Of a DNA stretch of 64,000 nucleotides, positions 1 to 8,942 are shown one piece after another. The stretch covers positions 766,576-830,575 of the forward strand of contig JANLFQ010000001.1 in assembly GCA_024653355.1 (NCBI GenBank). The letters run 5' to 3'. The notes beneath the pieces were generated by a model. The model saw only the letters and a list, made by a program, of their open reading frames with translations, made no database searches and had not been told where the DNA came from. Origin of the DNA: a candidate division WOR-3 bacterium (lineage in GTDB: Bacteria; Hydrothermota; Tepidihabitantia; Tepidihabitantales; Tepidihabitantaceae). Each line of letters starts with the position of its first letter. The first letter of the stretch is position 1. The position numbers and the translations under genes were made by a program.

Positions 1-208
1 TCTGAATCTCCCGGTCCGGCACCGAGAAGACAATCACATCAACGACGGATACCAGATTTCGGGAATCCTCGCTCCGCCGCCTGACTGTCAGAACTTTATA
101 TCCCAGTCGCGACAGATGCCCGGCAAGTGCGCTACCAACTTTACCATAACCAATAATTAAAACCCGGGTCTGCGCTCTATCGCTCCTGCTCTTCTGCTCC
201 TCTTTCAT
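1..208 (-). CDS. Rossmann-fold NAD(P)-binding protein, N-terminal part (DUF2520-like)
   Basis: Only the first 69 codons are inside the window; the gene runs off the left edge. After a charged N-terminus the reading is VLIIGYGKVGSALAGHLSRL, a classical GxGxxGxxxA dinucleotide-binding loop, followed by a strand reading VVDVIVFSVPDREI, where an NAD(P) oxidoreductase asks whether a cofactor-dependent step is allowed. This pattern resembles COG5495/DUF2520 or ketopantoate-reductase-type proteins, but substrate cannot be inferred from the fragment. The start is the ATG whose complement is 206-208. A -10 box ends six bases upstream, so the transcript is probably leaderless. It is divergent from the C25-like gene at 333. 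Confidence 0.6.
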   Translation of the reverse strand, partial: MKEEQKSRSDRAQTRVLIIGYGKVGSALAGHLSRLGYKVLTVRRRSEDSRNLVSVVDVIVFSVPDREIQ

Positions 209-214
209 TTTCCA

Positions 215-243
215 ATAATACACATTTGACTAATCAAGTTCAA
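215..243 (-). promoter_or_regulatory. Promoter for the minus-strand Rossmann-fold gene
   Basis: On the minus strand, TTGAAC (243-238), a 17-nt spacer and TATTAT (220-215). The -10 ends six bases before the ATG, predicting a leaderless transcript. It overlaps the divergent promoter of the gene at 333. Confidence 0.5.
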
Positions 244-253
244 GAAGTAAAAT
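226..253 (+). promoter_or_regulatory. Promoter for the C25-like gene
   Basis: TTGACT (226-231), a 16-nt spacer and TAAAAT (248-253). It leaves a leader of about 70 nt ending in a GGAGG ribosome binding site before the ATG at 333. Confidence 0.5.
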
Positions 254-332
254 AGATAAGAGCGCAATGAACTGGCTCGGTCATAAATTTTTAAAATCAG
301 GTGCGCGGCACCTTCAACCCTTGGAGGCTTAA

Positions 333-1961
333 ATGAAAAGATTTTTGCTGACCATAATACTGGGTCTCTGTTCCCTTGTTTTTGCTGAACAGGGAGCAAG
401 GTACCTTATCATTACCACCGATGCCCTTGCTCCAGTGATTAAACCCCTTGCCGATTGGAAGCATTACTCTGGTATGCAGTGTAAGGTGGTAAAACTGTCC
501 GAAATTGGCACCCCTGCCGATACCACCGCAATAAAGAACTACATTAGAAACGCCTATAACAACTGGCCGGTTCGCCCGGAATACATCCTCCTTGTTGGCT
601 CGCCGTCCAATCTCCCAGCCCGCTTCTATAGGATTCAAGGAGGATACGGTTACTATTCCGATAACATTTATGGCGATATAAACAGCGACCTATATATGGA
701 CCTTCCGGTCGGCAGATTTATTGCCAGTTCTGCATCCCAGTGCAGTGTGATGGTCGCAAAAACCCTTGCTTATGAAAGATACCCAGACCTTACCGATAGC
801 CTGTGGATGCGTCGCCTCACCACCGTTATCCGGGAAAATAGCGACTCAGACGATACCATCTACTGGAACGACATCCGAATACTCGCGAGCCTCGCAGGAG
901 CAAACGGATTTGTCAGTTGCGACTCGCTTTCCTATTTGCGCGGGCACACCGCTAATGATGTTATCAATTCGGTCAACAATGGAACCGCAATTGTCCTTTA
1001 TCGAGGGAGTGGCGTCAGGAACTGGTACTACCCATTCAGTGTCAATCCCTATTTAACAAACAACGGTAAAAAACTACCGATAATCCTATCTATTACCTGT
1101 GAAACAATGACCCTGGCACCAGGGGAAGAAATGGTTGGCGACTCGTGGGTCAAAGCCGGAACCGTAACCAACCTGAAAGGTGCCGTCGCATTCTTTGGTA
1201 ACACCCATTCACTCGTCTCAAGCAATCTTACAGTTCGGAAAAGAAGTACGGTTGCCCGTGCCTTTACCAGAGCGGTGTTCCTGGAAGGCAAAACCAAACT
1301 CGGTCAGGCGATGATTCGCGCCAAAGATTCGCTTTACCGGGTATTCACTGATGCCGCTGAGTACCGCGGGTTTAACCTTCTTGGCGATCCTGACCTTGAC
1401 ATCTGGACCGCAACCCCGAAACTCCCAACCGTGGAGCATCCGGATGTAATCCCGCCCGAACCCCAAGAACTCGCAATTCGCGTCTTGCTTAATGAGCAGC
1501 CCATCGCCAACGCATTAGTGTGTATCTCAATGGACACTGTGATTTATGAATATGGTTACACCGACAACTATGGCGCCATCGCCTTTAACATCAATCCAAC
1601 CGATACCGGCAGACTCCGCCTCGTGATTACGGGCCACAACCTCTATCCTTATGAGACCCTGATTCCAGTCTCGCAGGTTGGCATTCAAGAATCACCGGCG
1701 CGTTTGCCCCAAGCCAGGGTTACTGCTATCCCTCAGATTTTCCTTAACACCACTCGCCTGCATATCAACAATTCCGACCCCAACGGCACAGAAATCGTCA
1801 TCTACGACGTTACCGGGAAACCGGTGCGCGCGCTGAAACACATCACAAGTGACGCTGTCTGGGATGGCACCGACGACAAAGGAACTCTCTGTCCTGCGGG
1901 CGCCTATCTATGCCGGGTAAAAAACGGCTCCCACCAGACAAAAGTTCTAAAATTGAGATAG
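333..1961 (+). CDS. Secreted C25 (gingipain-like) peptidase family protein with FlgD-like C-terminal domain
   Basis: 542 aa. Residues 1-18 form a signal peptide (MKRFLLTIILGLCSLVFA). Residues about 20-370 match the C25 caspase-like fold: the opening strand RYLIITTDALAP, the segment EYILLVGSPSNLPARFY, and IILSITCETM carrying the presumed nucleophile Cys256. The usual YxGHG catalytic-His motif reads YRGSG at 223-227, so the His is replaced by Ser226. About 385-450 look like a carboxypeptidase-regulatory or Ig-like module. The last ~75 residues, with VIYDVTGKPVRAL and WDGTDDKGTLCPAGAYLCRV, are a FlgD-like/T9SS-type tail. It is probably exported or surface-bound. Substrate is unknown and peptidase activity is doubtful without the His. 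The start is supported by GGAGG. Confidence 0.75.
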   Translation: MKRFLLTIILGLCSLVFAEQGARYLIITTDALAPVIKPLADWKHYSGMQCKVVKLSEIGTPADTTAIKNYIRNAYNNWPVRPEYILLVGSPSNLPARFYRIQGGYGYYSDNIYGDINSDLYMDLPVGRFIASSASQCSVMVAKTLAYERYPDLTDSLWMRRLTTVIRENSDSDDTIYWNDIRILASLAGANGFVSCDSLSYLRGHTANDVINSVNNGTAIVLYRGSGVRNWYYPFSVNPYLTNNGKKLPIILSITCETMTLAPGEEMVGDSWVKAGTVTNLKGAVAFFGNTHSLVSSNLTVRKRSTVARAFTRAVFLEGKTKLGQAMIRAKDSLYRVFTDAAEYRGFNLLGDPDLDIWTATPKLPTVEHPDVIPPEPQELAIRVLLNEQPIANALVCISMDTVIYEYGYTDNYGAIAFNINPTDTGRLRLVITGHNLYPYETLIPVSQVGIQESPARLPQARVTAIPQIFLNTTRLHINNSDPNGTEIVIYDVTGKPVRALKHITSDAVWDGTDDKGTLCPAGAYLCRVKNGSHQTKVLKLR

Positions 1962-1982
1962 AGAAATCAGAACCTCAATTTC

Positions 1983-2010
1983 TTGACTTCTTTTCTACTG
2001 ATGCTACACT
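1983..2010 (+). promoter_or_regulatory. Promoter of the etfA redox operon
   Basis: TTGACT (1983-1988), a 16-nt spacer and TACACT (2005-2010). A leader of about 57 nt ends in AGGAGG (2062-2067) before the etfA ATG at 2074. Confidence 0.5.
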
Positions 2011-2073
2011 GACTATCCAGTTGAATTTCTTTAGTGATACGGAGTTAAAAAACAACACAGCAGGAGGAATTTA

Positions 2074-3048
2074 ATGGTGATAGTTTTTTGTGAACAGCGT
2101 GAAGGCACTCTTAAGAAAGTCTCTTTTGAAGCCCTGCTCGCCGGCTACAAAATTGCCGAAAAGAAACAGGATGAACTCACTGCGGTTGTTTTAGGAAAAG
2201 ACATATCCTCCATTGCCCGGGAGATTGTTAAATTCGGTGTTAATAAAGTCATCACCGTGGACGACCCGGCACTTGAATTCTACACCCCGGATGGTTACGG
2301 CAGCGTCCTCGAAAAACTGGCGCGCGAACACAAACCGCACGCCGTTATCCTCAGCGCCACCGCTCTGGGAAAAGACCTTGCCGCCACCCTCGCCTCCCGG
2401 CTGGAAACCGTGCTCCTGCCCGACTGCACCGCCATCGACTTTGATGAAGAAGGAAATGTTGTTGCCACCCGACCAATCTACGCCGGTAAGGCGCTCGCGA
2501 CTGTAAAAGCCCCGGGCGTTATGCCACTCGTGATAAGCCTACGACCACGGGCGGTCGGCGCGCAGGGAGAACTAAACCGAAATGGCCAGATTGTCGCTGC
2601 TCAATTAACACCAGAAGATTTGCGAATGAAGGTCGCAGAAATTGTCAAGACGGTCACCAAAACGGTCGAACTGACCGAAGCCGACATCGTAATATCCGGC
2701 GGGCGGGGAATGAAAGGTCCGGAAAATTACGCCCTCCTTGAGGAACTCGCCGCTGTTATTAATGCAGCGGTTGGTGCCTCTCGCGCCGCAGTTGATGCCG
2801 GCTGGCGCGACCATCAGTTTCAAGTTGGACAAACCGGCAAGGTTGTCGCCCCTTCGCTCTACATCGCCTGCGGTATTTCCGGTGCCATCCAGCATTTGGT
2901 GGGTATGATTAACTCAAAATGCATTGTGGCAATCAACAAAGACCCGGAGGCAAACATCTTCAAGGTTGCCGATTACGGCATCGTCGGTGACCTGTTTCAG
3001 GTTGTTCCCCTTCTTACCGAGGAGTTCAAAAAAATCAAGCAGGGATAA
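2074..3048 (+). CDS. etfA: Electron transfer flavoprotein, alpha subunit
   Basis: 324 aa, normal for the family. EtfA carries the FAD that takes electrons from acyl-CoA dehydrogenases or other flavoenzymes. The N-terminal alpha/beta domain begins [20 protein letters not shown]. The C-terminal FAD domain is clear: ISGGRG at about 206-211, [19 protein letters not shown] from about 251, then [20 protein letters not shown]. No etfB gene lies beside it, unlike in most genomes. It heads an operon with two Fe-S proteins, a fumarate-reductase-like flavoprotein and an acyl-CoA dehydrogenase, so it probably passes electrons among them. The start has AGGAGG at a good distance. Confidence 0.93.
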   Translation: MVIVFCEQREGTLKKVSFEALLAGYKIAEKKQDELTAVVLGKDISSIAREIVKFGVNKVITVDDPALEFYTPDGYGSVLEKLAREHKPHAVILSATALGKDLAATLASRLETVLLPDCTAIDFDEEGNVVATRPIYAGKALATVKAPGVMPLVISLRPRAVGAQGELNRNGQIVAAQLTPEDLRMKVAEIVKTVTKTVELTEADIVISGGRGMKGPENYALLEELAAVINAAVGASRAAVDAGWRDHQFQVGQTGKVVAPSLYIACGISGAIQHLVGMINSKCIVAINKDPEANIFKVADYGIVGDLFQVVPLLTEEFKKIKQG

Positions 3049-3054
3049 GGAGTT

Positions 3055-3504
3055 ATGCCCGACACTTTTCAGATTGATGTCCAGAAGGTGAAGCCTATCC
3101 TTGAAATAATCCTTGACACATCCGCTCCCCCGGTACCGCGTTGCCGTCTGCTTTCTTCAGGATTCGGACCTTCCCACACATTAAAGGTCAAAGAGAACAT
3201 CACCGGTACCCGTGCCTGTCTCGGCTGTGGTAACTGCGTTGACATCTGCTCCTTACTGGCACGAGAACCCGCCCGATTAAAACGCACTGCCCAGCGCACC
3301 AGTCTCGCCCTGGAAACGATGGTCGGCTCGGACTGCGACCGGTGTTATCAATGCGTCCTTTCCTGCCCCCAGGTTGATACCACGATAAAACATTACATTG
3401 TAAAAGAACGGGCAATTGAGCAAATGAAACATCTGCTGGCGCATCTTGCGCCCCGGGACGACTATTACCTTGACCAATTTTACCAGGAGGCATGCAATGG
3501 GTGA
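3055..3504 (+). CDS. Two-cluster [4Fe-4S] protein, HdrC-like
   Basis: 149 aa with two ferredoxin-type motifs: Cys55-x2-Cys58-x2-Cys61-x3-Cys65 and Cys94-x2-Cys97-x2-Cys100-x3-Cys104. The spacing and size resemble heterodisulfide reductase subunit C or the Fe-S arm of LUD/GlpC-like proteins, which ferry electrons between a flavin and another Fe-S partner. No membrane helix is visible, so it should be soluble. It starts six bases after etfA with an AAGGAG site and overlaps the next gene by eight bases (ATGGGTGA), implying coupled translation. The inferred role is an electron wire between EtfA and the FrdAB-like pair; the real partner is not proven. Confidence 0.75.
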   Translation: MPDTFQIDVQKVKPILEIILDTSAPPVPRCRLLSSGFGPSHTLKVKENITGTRACLGCGNCVDICSLLAREPARLKRTAQRTSLALETMVGSDCDRCYQCVLSCPQVDTTIKHYIVKERAIEQMKHLLAHLAPRDDYYLDQFYQEACNG

Positions 3505-4180
3505 AAATATGATTGACATCTACATTATGGGTGAGCACCATCGGGTTCCGGACTCGTTAACCATTCTTCAGGCGCTCGAGTACGCGGGCTATCGACTTAT
3601 TCGCGGCGTTGGATGCCGGGGTGGGTTCTGTGGTGCCTGTGCCACCGTGTATCGCATCGCCGGGGATTACCGCTTGAAATTCGCCCTTGCCTGCCAGACC
3701 AAAGTCGAGCCCAATATGCAACTGGCGATGATTCCTTATTTCCCTGCCCACCAACCGCGCTATCGCCTTTCCGAACTAAAAGGCACGGCCCAGGAGGTGC
3801 TGAATATCTATCCCGAAATGTTAACCTGTTACGGTTGTAACACCTGCACCAAATCCTGCCCCCAGGAAATCGATGTCCTGGGTTATGTATCGGCGATTAT
3901 CCGCGGTGACATTCCCCTTGCCGCCGACATCTCTTTTGACTGCATTATGTGCGGGCTCTGTGTTAGTCGCTGCCCCGCTGAACTGGTTAAACATCACGCC
4001 GCCTTACTCTGCCGGCGCATCTATGGTAAGTTTCTTGCCCCCAGGTCCGAACATCTGAAACAGCGGATTCAAGAGGTCAAGACGGGCAAATTTACTGCTG
4101 CCATCGCCGAACTTAAAAATATGCCTCCCGAAGAACTTAAAAAAGTTTACGCTAACCGGGACATAGAACCCGAGGAGTAA
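3497..4180 (+). CDS. Fumarate reductase/succinate dehydrogenase-type iron-sulfur subunit
   Basis: 227 aa. The N-terminal plant-type [2Fe-2S] domain has Cys40-x4-Cys45-x2-Cys48 and Cys66. The C-terminal half has two four-cysteine motifs, Cys111/114/117/121 and Cys149/152/155/159, each followed by Pro. This is the SdhB/FrdB architecture, except that the last motifs look like full [4Fe-4S] sites. The start chosen is the ATG at 3497, six bases after AGGAGG at 3485-3490; an in-frame ATG at 3446 lies deep in the previous gene and lacks a site. It is paired with the flavoprotein that follows. No membrane anchor gene is present, so the complex is probably soluble or peripheral. Confidence 0.82.
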   Translation: MGENMIDIYIMGEHHRVPDSLTILQALEYAGYRLIRGVGCRGGFCGACATVYRIAGDYRLKFALACQTKVEPNMQLAMIPYFPAHQPRYRLSELKGTAQEVLNIYPEMLTCYGCNTCTKSCPQEIDVLGYVSAIIRGDIPLAADISFDCIMCGLCVSRCPAELVKHHAALLCRRIYGKFLAPRSEHLKQRIQEVKTGKFTAAIAELKNMPPEELKKVYANRDIEPEE

Positions 4181-4185
4181 AAAAA

Positions 4186-5817
4186 ATGGCTTATCCATCT
4201 CCATTGAATGAACTTGCCACCCGCGTGGCACAAACAAGACCGGAACGTCTAAAACAGTCCTTTCCCCGCCTGAACGCCGAGGAAAAGAACAAACTGCTGC
4301 ACGAGTATCACCCTGACTACCGTACGGACACATTCTCCACCCTCAGGGTTGGACCTAACGCCGGTGACCGAACCCCGCGCGAACTCGCCATCCTCCTTGA
4401 AGGAGAAAGTCTTTTAAAAGAAACCAGCCTGTCGATTAACCAGCCCGATTACGACTGCGATGTTCTTGTAATCGGAGGGGGTGGTGCCGGATGTGCAGCA
4501 GCACTCATTGCCGATGATCTCGGAGCAAAAGTGATTGTGGCAACAAAACTGCGACTGGGTGATGCCAACACGATGATGGCGCAGGGCGGAATCCAGGCTG
4601 CCGACAAAGATAACGATTCACCGGCGCTTCACTATCTGGATGTTCTGGGTGGTGGCCATTTTGCCAACACACCAGAACTGGTGGAAACGCTCGTGACCGA
4701 TGCCCCGGAGGCGATTCAATGGCTTGAAGACCTGGGTGTAATGTTTGACAAGAACCCGGACGGCTCGATGAAAACAATTCATGGCGGCGGCACTTCCCGT
4801 AAACGGATGCACACCGCCCGGGACTACACTGGTGCCGAAATTATGCGCACCCTTCGGGACGAACTCAAAAGCCGGCCGCAGATTACCGTCCTTGAGTTTT
4901 CCCCGGCGATTGAACTGCTCACCGATTCAAACGGCACGGTAACCGGTGCCGTTCTCTTAAACCTGAACCTCAGTGGCAACGCCCTATCTCCAAACTACCA
5001 CTATACGATTGTTCGAGCAAAAACGGTAGTCATCGCAACCGGCGGCAGCGGCCGACTTCACTACCAGGGGTTTCCAACCTCCAACCATTACGGCGCAACT
5101 GGAGACGGATTGGTGCTTGCCTATCGCGCTGGTGCCCGATTGGCATTTATCGATACGATGCAGTACCACCCAACCGGTGTCGCCTATCCCCAGCAAATCA
5201 TCGGTCAACTGGTTACCGAAAAAGTCCGGAGTCTGGGTGCCCAACTGCTCAATGTTGATGGCCAGCAGTTCATCTTCCCGCTCGAAACCCGGGATGTTGT
5301 CGCTTCGGCGATAATCCGTGAATGCCAGAAAGGCAAAGGGGTTGTAACACCCGGCAACATTTCTGGTGTTTGGCTGGACACGCCCATGATTGAAATTTTG
5401 CGTGGTCCGGGCACGGTTAAAAGAGAACTGCCCGCAATGGTCCGTCAGTTCGCCCGATTCGGCATCGAACTGGACAAGGAACCAATTCTCGTATATCCAA
5501 CGCTACACTACCAGAATGGCGGGGTCGCAATTGACCCTGATTGTCGAACCAATGTTCCATTTCTATTCGTTGCCGGCGAGGCGTCCGGAGGTGTGCACGG
5601 TCGTAACCGCCTGATGGGTAATTCGCTACTGGATGTTATCGTTTTCGGGCGTCGGGCGGGCAATGCTGCCGCCCAAACCGCTCGAACCAGAACCGCCAAT
5701 CTTGAACTCACCCTGAAACATCTCGAAAAATGGGACCAGGAGTTACAGAAAAATAACCTCGCTCCCGTGACGAAATCACCTTTGATTCTTCCTGACTACA
5801 CCAAAAAGGAGGTTTGA
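4186..5817 (+). CDS. Fumarate reductase/L-aspartate oxidase family flavoprotein
   Basis: 543 aa. An extension of about 90 residues precedes the FAD loop GGGGAG (97-102). Family motifs follow: MMAQGGIQAA, QYHPTG with His328, and GVHGRNRL with His471, Asn474 and Arg475. The His that covalently binds FAD in FrdA/SdhA is Asn128 here (DANTMMAQGG), as in L-aspartate oxidase, so FAD is likely non-covalent. Beside an FrdB-like subunit it probably reduces fumarate or another enoate, or oxidises succinate. NadB is an alternative by sequence, but no NAD genes lie nearby. The start is supported by GAGGAG, six bases after the previous stop. Confidence 0.82.
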   Translation: MAYPSPLNELATRVAQTRPERLKQSFPRLNAEEKNKLLHEYHPDYRTDTFSTLRVGPNAGDRTPRELAILLEGESLLKETSLSINQPDYDCDVLVIGGGGAGCAAALIADDLGAKVIVATKLRLGDANTMMAQGGIQAADKDNDSPALHYLDVLGGGHFANTPELVETLVTDAPEAIQWLEDLGVMFDKNPDGSMKTIHGGGTSRKRMHTARDYTGAEIMRTLRDELKSRPQITVLEFSPAIELLTDSNGTVTGAVLLNLNLSGNALSPNYHYTIVRAKTVVIATGGSGRLHYQGFPTSNHYGATGDGLVLAYRAGARLAFIDTMQYHPTGVAYPQQIIGQLVTEKVRSLGAQLLNVDGQQFIFPLETRDVVASAIIRECQKGKGVVTPGNISGVWLDTPMIEILRGPGTVKRELPAMVRQFARFGIELDKEPILVYPTLHYQNGGVAIDPDCRTNVPFLFVAGEASGGVHGRNRLMGNSLLDVIVFGRRAGNAAAQTARTRTANLELTLKHLEKWDQELQKNNLAPVTKSPLILPDYTKKEV

Positions 5818-6900
5818 TTGGACTTCTCGCTATCCGAAGATGCCGAAATGATTCGGCAAACGGTTCATGAGTTTGTCCGCCGTGACCTCTTGCCCGTGGA
5901 ACCCAAATTCCTCAATGTTCGCACGCGTGAAGAGCGAGAAAGCATCGCCCGTGATGCCACCCAAAAGATAAAAGAAATGGGCCTTTACAGTGCTGGGGTT
6001 CCTGAGGAGTTCGGCGGTGGTGGTCTGGGTTTAATTGAAACCTGCTTGATTGCTGAAGAGTTGTCGAAAACGATTATTCCAGTTGACTGGGGTGATTTCA
6101 CCCCAATCCTGTACGAATGTCCGGAAAACCTGAAATCGGACTATCTTTTGCCGGTTGTCGCCGGTGAAAAGATTTATGCTCTGGCATTCCGGGAACCGGA
6201 ACACTTCACAACTGCTGATGAAATGTCCGTCACCGCCCTGCCGGACGGTGACAACTACATTCTGAACGGCGTCAAACTGCTATCCCGGCCCGACTTCGAC
6301 TTCTGTCTTGTGTTTGCTCAAACACCAAACGGTATCACCTGTTTCCTCATTGACCGTGATGCACCCGGCACCGAAATCGACTTCGGTTCTGAACCTGCGC
6401 AACTGGTTCTATCGGACTGTCGCATTACCTCAGAAAAAATCATCGGTAAACCGGGCGCGGCACTTTATCTCGGACAAAAATGGTTTCCAATGGCTCGCAT
6501 CTCGCGCAGTGCCGCAATCCTTGGCGTCTGCAGTCGCATACTGGAAACTTCGGCACAATATCTCCGGGATTGGAAGTCGATGAACGAACCGATATCAACG
6601 CGCAAGGAGTTTCAGCGTACCATCGGAGCGATGGCGGCAAATATCGAAGCTCTGCGCTGGCTCGTATATCGAACCGCCTGGCTTGCCGGTCATGCCGCGA
6701 CGATTAACTTTGAATCAATGCTTTTAAAACTGTGTGCCCAAAACACCCTCGAAGATACCGTCAACTCTTCAGTGCGCATCCACGGCGGTACAATTCCTCC
6801 TGCCCGGCACTGGCTCGTCAAAGCATCGCAGGAAAGCGAAGCAGTTGATATGCTCCGGCTGGCGGTGAGCAATGAGGTCATCAACCGCTACGCAACCTGA
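5818..6900 (+). CDS. Acyl-CoA dehydrogenase family protein
   Basis: 360 aa. The start is TTG immediately after the preceding TGA, with AGGAGG just upstream. The N-terminal helical domain (DFSLSEDAEMIRQTVHEF, GLYSAGVPEEFGGGGLGLIE), a beta domain and a C-terminal helical domain (FQRTIGAMAANIEALRWLVYRTA, VRIHGGTIPPARHWLVKASQ) follow the family order. The catalytic Glu usually found near this late Gly-rich stretch is not obvious, so activity or substrate may differ from fatty acyl-CoA dehydrogenases. The partner electron acceptor is presumably the EtfA-containing complex encoded upstream. It is the last gene of the redox operon. Confidence 0.82.
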   Translation: MDFSLSEDAEMIRQTVHEFVRRDLLPVEPKFLNVRTREERESIARDATQKIKEMGLYSAGVPEEFGGGGLGLIETCLIAEELSKTIIPVDWGDFTPILYECPENLKSDYLLPVVAGEKIYALAFREPEHFTTADEMSVTALPDGDNYILNGVKLLSRPDFDFCLVFAQTPNGITCFLIDRDAPGTEIDFGSEPAQLVLSDCRITSEKIIGKPGAALYLGQKWFPMARISRSAAILGVCSRILETSAQYLRDWKSMNEPISTRKEFQRTIGAMAANIEALRWLVYRTAWLAGHAATINFESMLLKLCAQNTLEDTVNSSVRIHGGTIPPARHWLVKASQESEAVDMLRLAVSNEVINRYAT

Positions 6901-6914
6901 ATTGTGACCCCGGG

Positions 6915-8942
6915 TTGAGTTCCTTGGCTCGTCCGTTGCGTGCTTTTATCCTGACCTTTCTTATCGTTTTGCTTTTCCTTATCCTGTTTGGCGTTGCCGG
7001 TTTTCTCAAACTACGTGCCGACCTCCCAACTCCGGAAACCATTCTCAACTTCAAGGCGCCAGCCAGCACCCGAATCCTCGACTGTAAGGGTCGAGTCGTT
7101 GCCGAACTGTTTCAAGAAAAAAGGCGTCCCGTACCGCTCGAGACCATCCCTGCCTGTCTCGTCGATGCCATTGTTGCCGTTGAAGATAAGCGCTTCTACC
7201 ACCATTGGGGCATCGACCTCATCCGGGTTGCCGGTTCAATCGTTGCCAATATCCTTCATCCCGGGAACCTGCAAGGTGCTTCCACTATTACTCAACAACT
7301 TGCCCGTTCAATGTTCCTCACACCACAAAGAACCCTTACCCGAAAATTGAAAGAGATGGTCCTCGCCCTTGAACTGGAACGCCACTATTCAAAACAGGAA
7401 ATTCTTGAAATGTATCTCAATCAGGTTTGGTTTGGGGGCTCGATATACGGCGTTGCCGCTGCCAGTGAGAAGTATTTCGGCAAACATGTCTCGCGTCTCG
7501 ACCCGGTGGAGTGTGCCACGCTTGGGGCAATGATTGCCAATCCCAGTGCCTACTCTCCCTACTCCCGACCGGAGCGACTTATCCGCCGCCGCAACTTCTT
7601 TCTCACCAAACTTTACCGGATTGGCCACTTGACAAAAGAGGAATTAGCTCAAGCTTTGGAGAAACCCTTAAATGTTCAGCCCGCCGGTGGTGTAACCAAT
7701 GAAGCCCCTTACTTTGTCGAAGAAATTCGGCGCTACCTGATTAAACACTACGGCTATGACTTTGTCTACAAATCGGGTGCGACCATTTACACTACCCTTG
7801 ACCTCGATATTCAATCTGCGGCCAATCGAATCCTCCTCGGCTGGCTTGACCGTCTTGAAGTCGACTACCATTTGAAACCGACAAAACGATTTTACGACTC
7901 AATCGCTAAGTCGGATACCGCCATTGGTGAACCAACTTATCTCCAGGGCGCGCTGGTCGTGCTCGATGTTAAGACCGGTGAGGTCCGGGCAATGATTGGC
8001 GGTCGGGACTTTCGCGCCAGTGAATTCAATCGGGCGACGCAAGCCCTGCGTCAGGTGGGCAGTACCTTTAAACCCTTCGTCTTCACCGCAGCGATTGACA
8101 ACGGATTTACCGCCGCCGACATTGAAGAAGACAACCCTATCACGCTGAAAATACCGGACCAACCCGACTATCAACCCCACAATTACGACCGGAAATTCCT
8201 TGGTCCAATGACACTGCGCCGGGGATTGGCATTATCGCGTAATCTTATTGCGGTCCGTCTTGCCGCCCGAATCGGACCAGAACTTATCGCTCGATATGCC
8301 AGCACAATGGGAATAACAACCAAACTGCCGCCTTATTACTCCCTCGCTCTTGGCTCAATCGAACTCACCCTTCTGGAAATAACCAACGGGTTTAACACCA
8401 TCGCCAACCAGGGCGTCCGGGTAAAACCCATATTGATTAACCGCGTTGAAGACCAGAACGGTCAGTTACTGGAAGAAAACCACCCGGAACCTCAACTGGC
8501 AATTAGACCCCAAACCGCTTACATAATAACCAGTATGATGCAGAGCGTGGTCAATGAAGGCACCGGCATTGCAATTCGTCAGCTCGGCTTTACCGGACCA
8601 GCGGCTGGTAAAACCGGCACAACTGACGACTACACCGACGCCTGGTTTATCGGTTTCACACCCACACTCACCTGCGGAATCTGGATTGGCTATGACAAAA
8701 AAAGAACAATCTTTCGCGGGGCAACGGGAGGCGTCATCGCTGCCCCGGTCTGGGGCGAACTTATGAAACAGGTCGCCAGCGATACGATGAGCACATTCCC
8801 GGTGCCACCGGACATCACAACCTGCGCTATCTGTGAACAGTCTGGTAAACTCGCCACCCCGTTTTGCCCCCGAGCCCGCTACGAGGTGTTCATAAGTGGT
8901 ACCGAACCAACAACACCCTGTCCCCTGCACAACCGGCCGTGA
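6915..8942 (+). CDS. Penicillin-binding protein 1A, bifunctional transglycosylase/transpeptidase
   Basis: 675 aa, class A PBP that polymerises and crosslinks peptidoglycan on the outer face of the inner membrane. One N-terminal membrane helix (about 10-33) precedes the GT51 domain with EDKRFYHHWGID (catalytic Glu90) and GASTITQQLARS. The transpeptidase domain has the SxxK motif STFKPF (Ser383, Lys386), SRN (441-443) and KTGT (566-569). A Cys-containing tail follows. The start is weakly defined: TTG at 6915 or TTG at 6924, neither with a strong ribosome binding site. It lies 14 nt after the acyl-CoA dehydrogenase gene and may be read from the same transcript. Confidence 0.9.
   Translation: MSSLARPLRAFILTFLIVLLFLILFGVAGFLKLRADLPTPETILNFKAPASTRILDCKGRVVAELFQEKRRPVPLETIPACLVDAIVAVEDKRFYHHWGIDLIRVAGSIVANILHPGNLQGASTITQQLARSMFLTPQRTLTRKLKEMVLALELERHYSKQEILEMYLNQVWFGGSIYGVAAASEKYFGKHVSRLDPVECATLGAMIANPSAYSPYSRPERLIRRRNFFLTKLYRIGHLTKEELAQALEKPLNVQPAGGVTNEAPYFVEEIRRYLIKHYGYDFVYKSGATIYTTLDLDIQSAANRILLGWLDRLEVDYHLKPTKRFYDSIAKSDTAIGEPTYLQGALVVLDVKTGEVRAMIGGRDFRASEFNRATQALRQVGSTFKPFVFTAAIDNGFTAADIEEDNPITLKIPDQPDYQPHNYDRKFLGPMTLRRGLALSRNLIAVRLAARIGPELIARYASTMGITTKLPPYYSLALGSIELTLLEITNGFNTIANQGVRVKPILINRVEDQNGQLLEENHPEPQLAIRPQTAYIITSMMQSVVNEGTGIAIRQLGFTGPAAGKTGTTDDYTDAWFIGFTPTLTCGIWIGYDKKRTIFRGATGGVIAAPVWGELMKQVASDTMSTFPVPPDITTCAICEQSGKLATPFCPRARYEVFISGTEPTTPCPLHNRP

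Noticed and set aside
3446-3496. Upstream ATG start for the FrdB-like gene
   Set aside because: It lies inside the previous coding region without a ribosome binding site, whereas ATG 3497 has AGGAGG.
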